Shown: positions 60,194 to 64,000 of the stretch, in pieces
Layout of the letters: the number at the start of each line of letters is the position of its first letter
Position numbering within the stretch: the stretch's first letter is position 1
Assembly: GCA_023053545.1 (NCBI GenBank)
Contig: JAKZAN010000007.1
Span: 3,720,001 to 3,784,000 of the forward strand
Direction of reading: 5' to 3'
DNA: 64,000 nt
From: Lepidurus packardi
Taxonomy: Eukaryota > Arthropoda > Branchiopoda > Notostraca > Triopsidae
Translations under genes and position numbers: made by a program
The notes under the pieces: generated by a model
Told to the model about the DNA's origin: nothing
The model's database searches: none
Seen by the model: the letters and a program-made list of their open reading frames with translations, nothing else

Positions 60194-62715
60194 ATGAAGC
60201 CTTTAATGATTGCTTCGGTAAGTAATTTTCCTTCGTTTCTGTTAGTTTTGGTGACGATAAGAACTGTATATCTTATACTATGTTTTTTACTGTTACTTGG
60301 ATCTGTTCCGAAAACTCGGGACTGAATGAAACAAGTATTAACTTTTGTTTTTATTCGTAAAGTAAAAAATTTATTCTTAAAGTAAAAAAAAAAATATTTT
60401 TGTTCGTACAGTAAATGAAGTTGAAGAGAATAAAACAGTAGAAAGCATGGTCCCGCTATTCGTTGGGAAAAAAAGAATGCTAAAGCCTGAAGGCATACGT
60501 GTGAGAATGGCATTCCGTATTCTCGGCGTTTACCAATATGCAAATTAGAAGCAGACAAAAAGCGGATTTCCCTTAAAACTAGAGACTAAGTCAGTTCGAT
60601 CATGGTTCTTGGTAGTAAGCTTTAGTGGAGGTCAAGGTTTCCTTGTTGGGTTTCCCTCTATCCCAAAGTGTACGTTTCTTTTAAATCTCACCGGGAGTTT
60701 CGGAACTCCCGTTATTCAAGTGTGCAAGGCGCGTGGCGTAATACCGTGAATGAATGTTTTAGATGGCTTAAAGCTTGTTGGAGCTTAAATGAAATAAAAA
60801 GGTGCTTTATCCCGCCAGCATAAATATATTTGAGCCAGCAACAGTAAAATGGCATACGAGACATACAGGAAGACACATCCTTAACTCCAGACAGAGCAAC
60901 TCTCAATCCGTTATAACAGGTTTTGAAGCTAGGAAAGGGAAATAAGGTTCGGAAATAAGGTTCGCTGGCTTTTCTTTCTGTTGATGTTTTCCCAGGTATG
61001 CAACATTGAACTCGGCCTTAATGTATATGTCTTGTTTTGCCTATTACTCCATGGTTTATAGATATGGGCCAGTGTGGCGATCTCGCTTGTGTTTGTCATC
61101 GTAGCTGGACAAGACCTACAAAACGAGTTTCCTGATGGATATTTCCCTTTTGAGGAATCACCTTCAAGAGCTCCGCCCAAAGTACGAAAACCTCCTTATG
61201 TGCAAGCCGAGGTAGACTGCCCAGGTAAACTTCCCATATTTTCAAGTAACCGCGGATCAAAGGTTAACATTGGCTTTGATGCACATAGGAGTTAACGCGT
61301 TCGATATTAATTCGCTGGATAATTTGTGTGGGGACCTCAACAAAGGTTACATACCGAGAAGTCCCTTCGGCAGTCTGGTTGAGGGTCATCCATACCCTTT
61401 GTAAGTATATCTTCACAATTGCCGCATAACGGTTTTGTGGTTTCGGTTTTTTGACTCTTTATTCTTCCTACATAGTGAACTCATACGGAATAAGACGTTG
61501 GATTTCTTTAGCAACACTTTACCTGTGTTAAAAAGTGACAGTAATTTACCTAAAGTCGCCAAATTCCATGCAGGGAAATCCGGAAATAAGAAGTCCCCGT
61601 AAGTTCTTTATAACTTCTATTCTAGGCCACAATGTTGAAGGAAATCCCTTTTTTCGTATGTGTACAGGAACAAAGTGCAACAAAATCGACGACCTGTACG
61701 TTCAACTAACGAAACAGATGTAGGCGAGACTCCACGCCAAGCTAGAGGCTTTTGTGACCATAATTACGGACTGTAAGTTTCCACTTCTGGATTTAGTTGA
61801 GTCATCAGACTAGTAATTAGTATTATATAGTGTTTGCTCAATCTTGAAGCTGTGGAACGGACGAAATGCGGCTAGGGAAAAGATACAAGGGCCCAAGCAG
61901 ATTCCCGGACAAACTAATTCCAATCCCAAAAGGGATAATTTCGGCGAAGAAGAGCCCATGACGCCTTGTCCATCTATTGCCGAGTATGTAACGCCAGTAT
62001 TTGCTAAAAATTTCCAAGGCGTTTGGCGATACGTAGTGCAGATTCCCCATGAAGGGTACTTTACGCAAACTGTTGAAGTCACCAAGTGTTTGTAAGTAAC
62101 ACAAATTCAAGACTAAAAATATAGAAACACTGATTAGGTTAACGATGATATTACTTTTTTATAGGCAAAAGAAGTGTAATTTTATGGAAGGATCGTGTTT
62201 GGCGTCTCCCAGGTGGTTAAGTTTGTTAGTAGCTGAACTTTATTATCCTCACGCTCGATTTCCTACGCCCAAACCAGGTAATTACTCCGTTGTTCCCTCT
62301 GTGCCTCTACGGTAAACCTATTTGTTACGTGGAGCGTGCTCAAGTCCCCAAATGGGTACACATACAGTCCAATATAGCCTATAATACTATGGTTTTACTA
62401 TCCTTGTAGTTGTCAGCGCACGGGCGAATAACGGAGCCAATAATGTACCGAACACTCCCCCACCTGCACCTACTCCGCCTTCATTACTCGCACCTTTACC
62501 TGGGCGGACTGGTAGACAGTCGAATCCTACGTATTGCGATGGCGTGGATGAAATTGGTTGCTTTCAAGTAACGTTTCGAAATTTGACTCCCTCAGTTCAA
62601 TTGCATATTTTTGTGGTTCTCTGTTTAGGTGCGACTATATTACGATTGGTTTTTGGTTCCTGGCAGTTGTAAGTGCTGGAAACAAGACTTTTTTACAAAG
62701 TATGGAAAAAAGTAG
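60194..62715 (+). CDS. spz4: Spaetzle-family protein, Spz4-like
   Basis: Secreted cystine-knot ligand of the Toll/neurotrophin class. Nine exons: 60194-60217, 61062-61224, 61289-61400, 61476-61598, 61668-61772, 61876-62091, 62165-62277, 62410-62567 and 62629-62715, total 366 aa. Exon 1 encodes just MKPLMIAS; with exon 2 (IWASVAISLVFVIVAGQD) it makes the signal peptide. The prodomain is followed by the knot: PCPSIAEYVTPVFAKNFQGV, WRYVVQIPHEGYFTQTVEVT, KCLQKKCNFMEGSCLASPRW, LSLLVAELYYPHARF. A Pro-rich insert (NTPPPAPTPPSLLAP) separates it from YCDGVDEIGCFQ and VRLYYDWFLVPGSCKCW. Exon 6 uses an acceptor GGCTAG at 61871-61875. Spz4 is my best subfamily match from memory; the family is certain. 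Confidence 0.92.
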
Positions 62716-63475
62716 GGTATTTGTAGTCATGAATTGTGTTTTTTTATTGCTAATTTATTTGTAAAGAAGAGCTTTATGTATTGTCATATTTGCCGTTTAA
62801 AATAAAATCACAGGGAGATTAAAAATATGCTCAAGTTGTTATAGATGATACTCAAGACCTGAATAAAAAGAAGGGAAGACTGAAACAAACACTTTCTTCT
62901 TCTCAATATCCTTGACCCCAAGTATAGAGCCACACTTAGATGGTGAACAATTAGGCTTCCTGGCTATACAATATTGACGGCAACGAAACACAAGGACGAC
63001 TCGACAAAACGAATACGGTGTACCCGACAAAAGGACGGTTACATATTTAAAGGGACGGTTTTCACTGAAAAGCGAAAATATTTTATATTCAAAATCAAGT
63101 AGAAAGAGTCGGTGCTCAATATCTGTTAGGAATGAATATGAGGAAACAATCCAAGCAAGCCGCTCTAGCGTAATCGAATCTTTCATTCATATTTTGATCC
63201 GAGCGCGCTATTATATATAGTTAGTTACGCATAGTTGTAGTGACTTAAAAAAATTGTGGCGTATTTGTTGTTGCTGGTTTATCAAAGCGTTTTTAAAACT
63301 ACAGAAACAAGATACACATTATTTAAAACCAAAAGCAACACTAGTTTAGCGCACCATGTCTTTGTGCCAAGGGGAGTAACATCTGAAAAGGAAAAAAAAT
63401 ATTTTATAGCAGATCAAATGAAGTGTTCTGGCTCAAGAACTCATCTGTCAATTATACATATTGTCAGCGGGCTAG
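62716..63475. other. spacer right of the Spz4-like gene
   Basis: An AATAAA at about 62802 (in AAAATAAAATCACAGGG) is the likely poly(A) signal of the Spz4-like gene. Beyond it I see no gene; the open frame on the minus strand at 62839-63186 has a random composition. Confidence 0.45.
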
Positions 63476-63513
63476 ACTACACTTTGATCTTAGCCAAAAG
63501 GCCGAGAAGCGAT
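63476..63513 (-). pseudogene. U2 snRNA 5' fragment (38 nt)
   Basis: Read on the minus strand, the stretch equals the first 38 nt of U2 snRNA: ATCGCTTCTCGGCCTTTTGG followed by CTAAGATCAAAGTGTAGT. The match stops inside the branch-point-recognition sequence (GTAGT then CTAGC instead of ATCTG). The Sm site and the 3' stem-loops are absent. It is therefore a truncated pseudogene, not a working snRNA gene. Confidence 0.8.
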
Positions 63514-63729
63514 AAAAGCGGGTTAGACTGCTCCCAATTTTACCTGATTTTTCCGAAAGGGCGTTCCGTAAGATGGCGTTCCATCATTTCGTAGTTTTTC
63601 GACTACCCGGAAAGTCTGTGACCACGCCTTCACGGTGAAATCGCGAGCAAAAGATAAATAAAACGTAAAAGAAGATAGAAAGAAGAAGAAATGGAAAAGG
63701 CAGACTAGTGAACTTAATTTAAAGCAAAA

Positions 63730-63958
63730 ATGGCCATTGGGGAACAAGGGGGGCCACCGCCTGGTAATGACGTCGACAAGGATAGAAACTAGGTTTATTT
63801 ATAATTTATTTTAAAATTTTAGAATTTGATTTTGAGCTTACGGCCGCCCAAAGCCAGGCGATTTTCAATGATTTTGTGCAATGGCAACTTGCAGAGAGGC
63901 AAAGGTTAACTGGGAATACTAATGAAGTTCCAGAAGAAATGAGGACTGTAGCCCCCAG
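63730..63958 (+). CDS. first exons of an unidentified gene, cut by the window end
   Basis: An ATG at 63730 in the context CAAAAATGG opens MAIGEQGGPPP, with a donor after 63763 (phase 1). After the acceptor AATTTTAG, 63823-63958 continues EFDFELTAAQSQAIFNDFVQ WQLAERQRLTG and ends at a plausible donor CCCAG/GTTGC. The phases agree and the composition is protein-like (charged, Gln-rich helix). I do not recognise the family. More exons must lie beyond the window. Confidence 0.6.
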
Positions 63959-64000
63959 GTTGCTTTAACTTTGTCGTGTCGCCTGAAATATTTTTTCGTA

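Noticed and set aside
61844-61875. Earlier start of Spz4-like exon 6 at the acceptor near 61850
   Set aside because: It would put the next part out of frame; the GGCTAG acceptor at 61875 restores the cystine-knot frame.

Overview
This is a stretch of an arthropod nuclear genome, probably a crustacean or close relative. It has short introns with GT..AG borders and an AT-rich background. Its muscle tropomyosin ends in the ...TFSELSGY tail known from shrimp and crab tropomyosins. It also carries Spaetzle-family neurotrophins, a farnesoic-acid-O-methyltransferase-like (FAMeT, Methyltransf_FA) domain and TTAGG-like motifs, all typical of arthropods. I joined exons by hand from splice sites, reading phase and remembered family sequences. 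No search was run, so species and orthology are inferred.

Layout. 0.3-3.7 kb (+): the 3' half of a tropomyosin gene with two mutually exclusive exon pairs and three alternative last exons. 4.9-9.8 kb (-): a three-exon secreted Spaetzle/neurotrophin-1-like cytokine. 9.8-24.4 kb: a gene-poor tract with a three-copy ~378-bp tandem repeat ending in a hairpin and a perfect 44-bp palindrome. 24.4-62.7 kb is compact: a KLF9/13-type zinc-finger repressor (+), MBD2/3 (-), SDR39U1 (+), cyclin A (+), SUPT20H (-, SAGA subunit), the 37-exon NBAS (+), RBM8A/Y14 (+), two tandem Cys-loop receptor genes (+), ETFA (-), SPG21/maspardin (+) and a second Spaetzle gene, Spz4-like (+). At the right edge are a U2 snRNA fragment (-) and the first exons of an unidentified gene (+).

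Relations. Several genes are head-to-head and probably share promoters: MBD2/3-SDR39U1, SUPT20H-NBAS and ETFA-SPG21. Others converge tail-to-tail: KLF-MBD2/3, cyclin A-SUPT20H and receptor 2-ETFA. NBAS and RBM8A, both linked to nonsense-mediated mRNA decay, lie side by side. A pogo/Tigger-like DNA transposon in an NBAS intron has a shorter non-autonomous derivative in a SUPT20H intron.

Most notable finding: receptor 1 (51132-53503) encodes a signal peptide, a FAMeT-like domain and a complete Cys-loop ion-channel subunit in one phase-consistent reading frame. The FAMeT domain is carried by two symmetric phase 1-1 exons placed exactly where receptor 2, its tandem paralogue, has a single phase-1 intron. 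This looks like exon shuffling. Receptor 1 has lost key acetylcholine-site residues that receptor 2 keeps, and both lack the cation-filter glutamate before TM2. Together they suggest an unusual, possibly heteromeric, receptor system.
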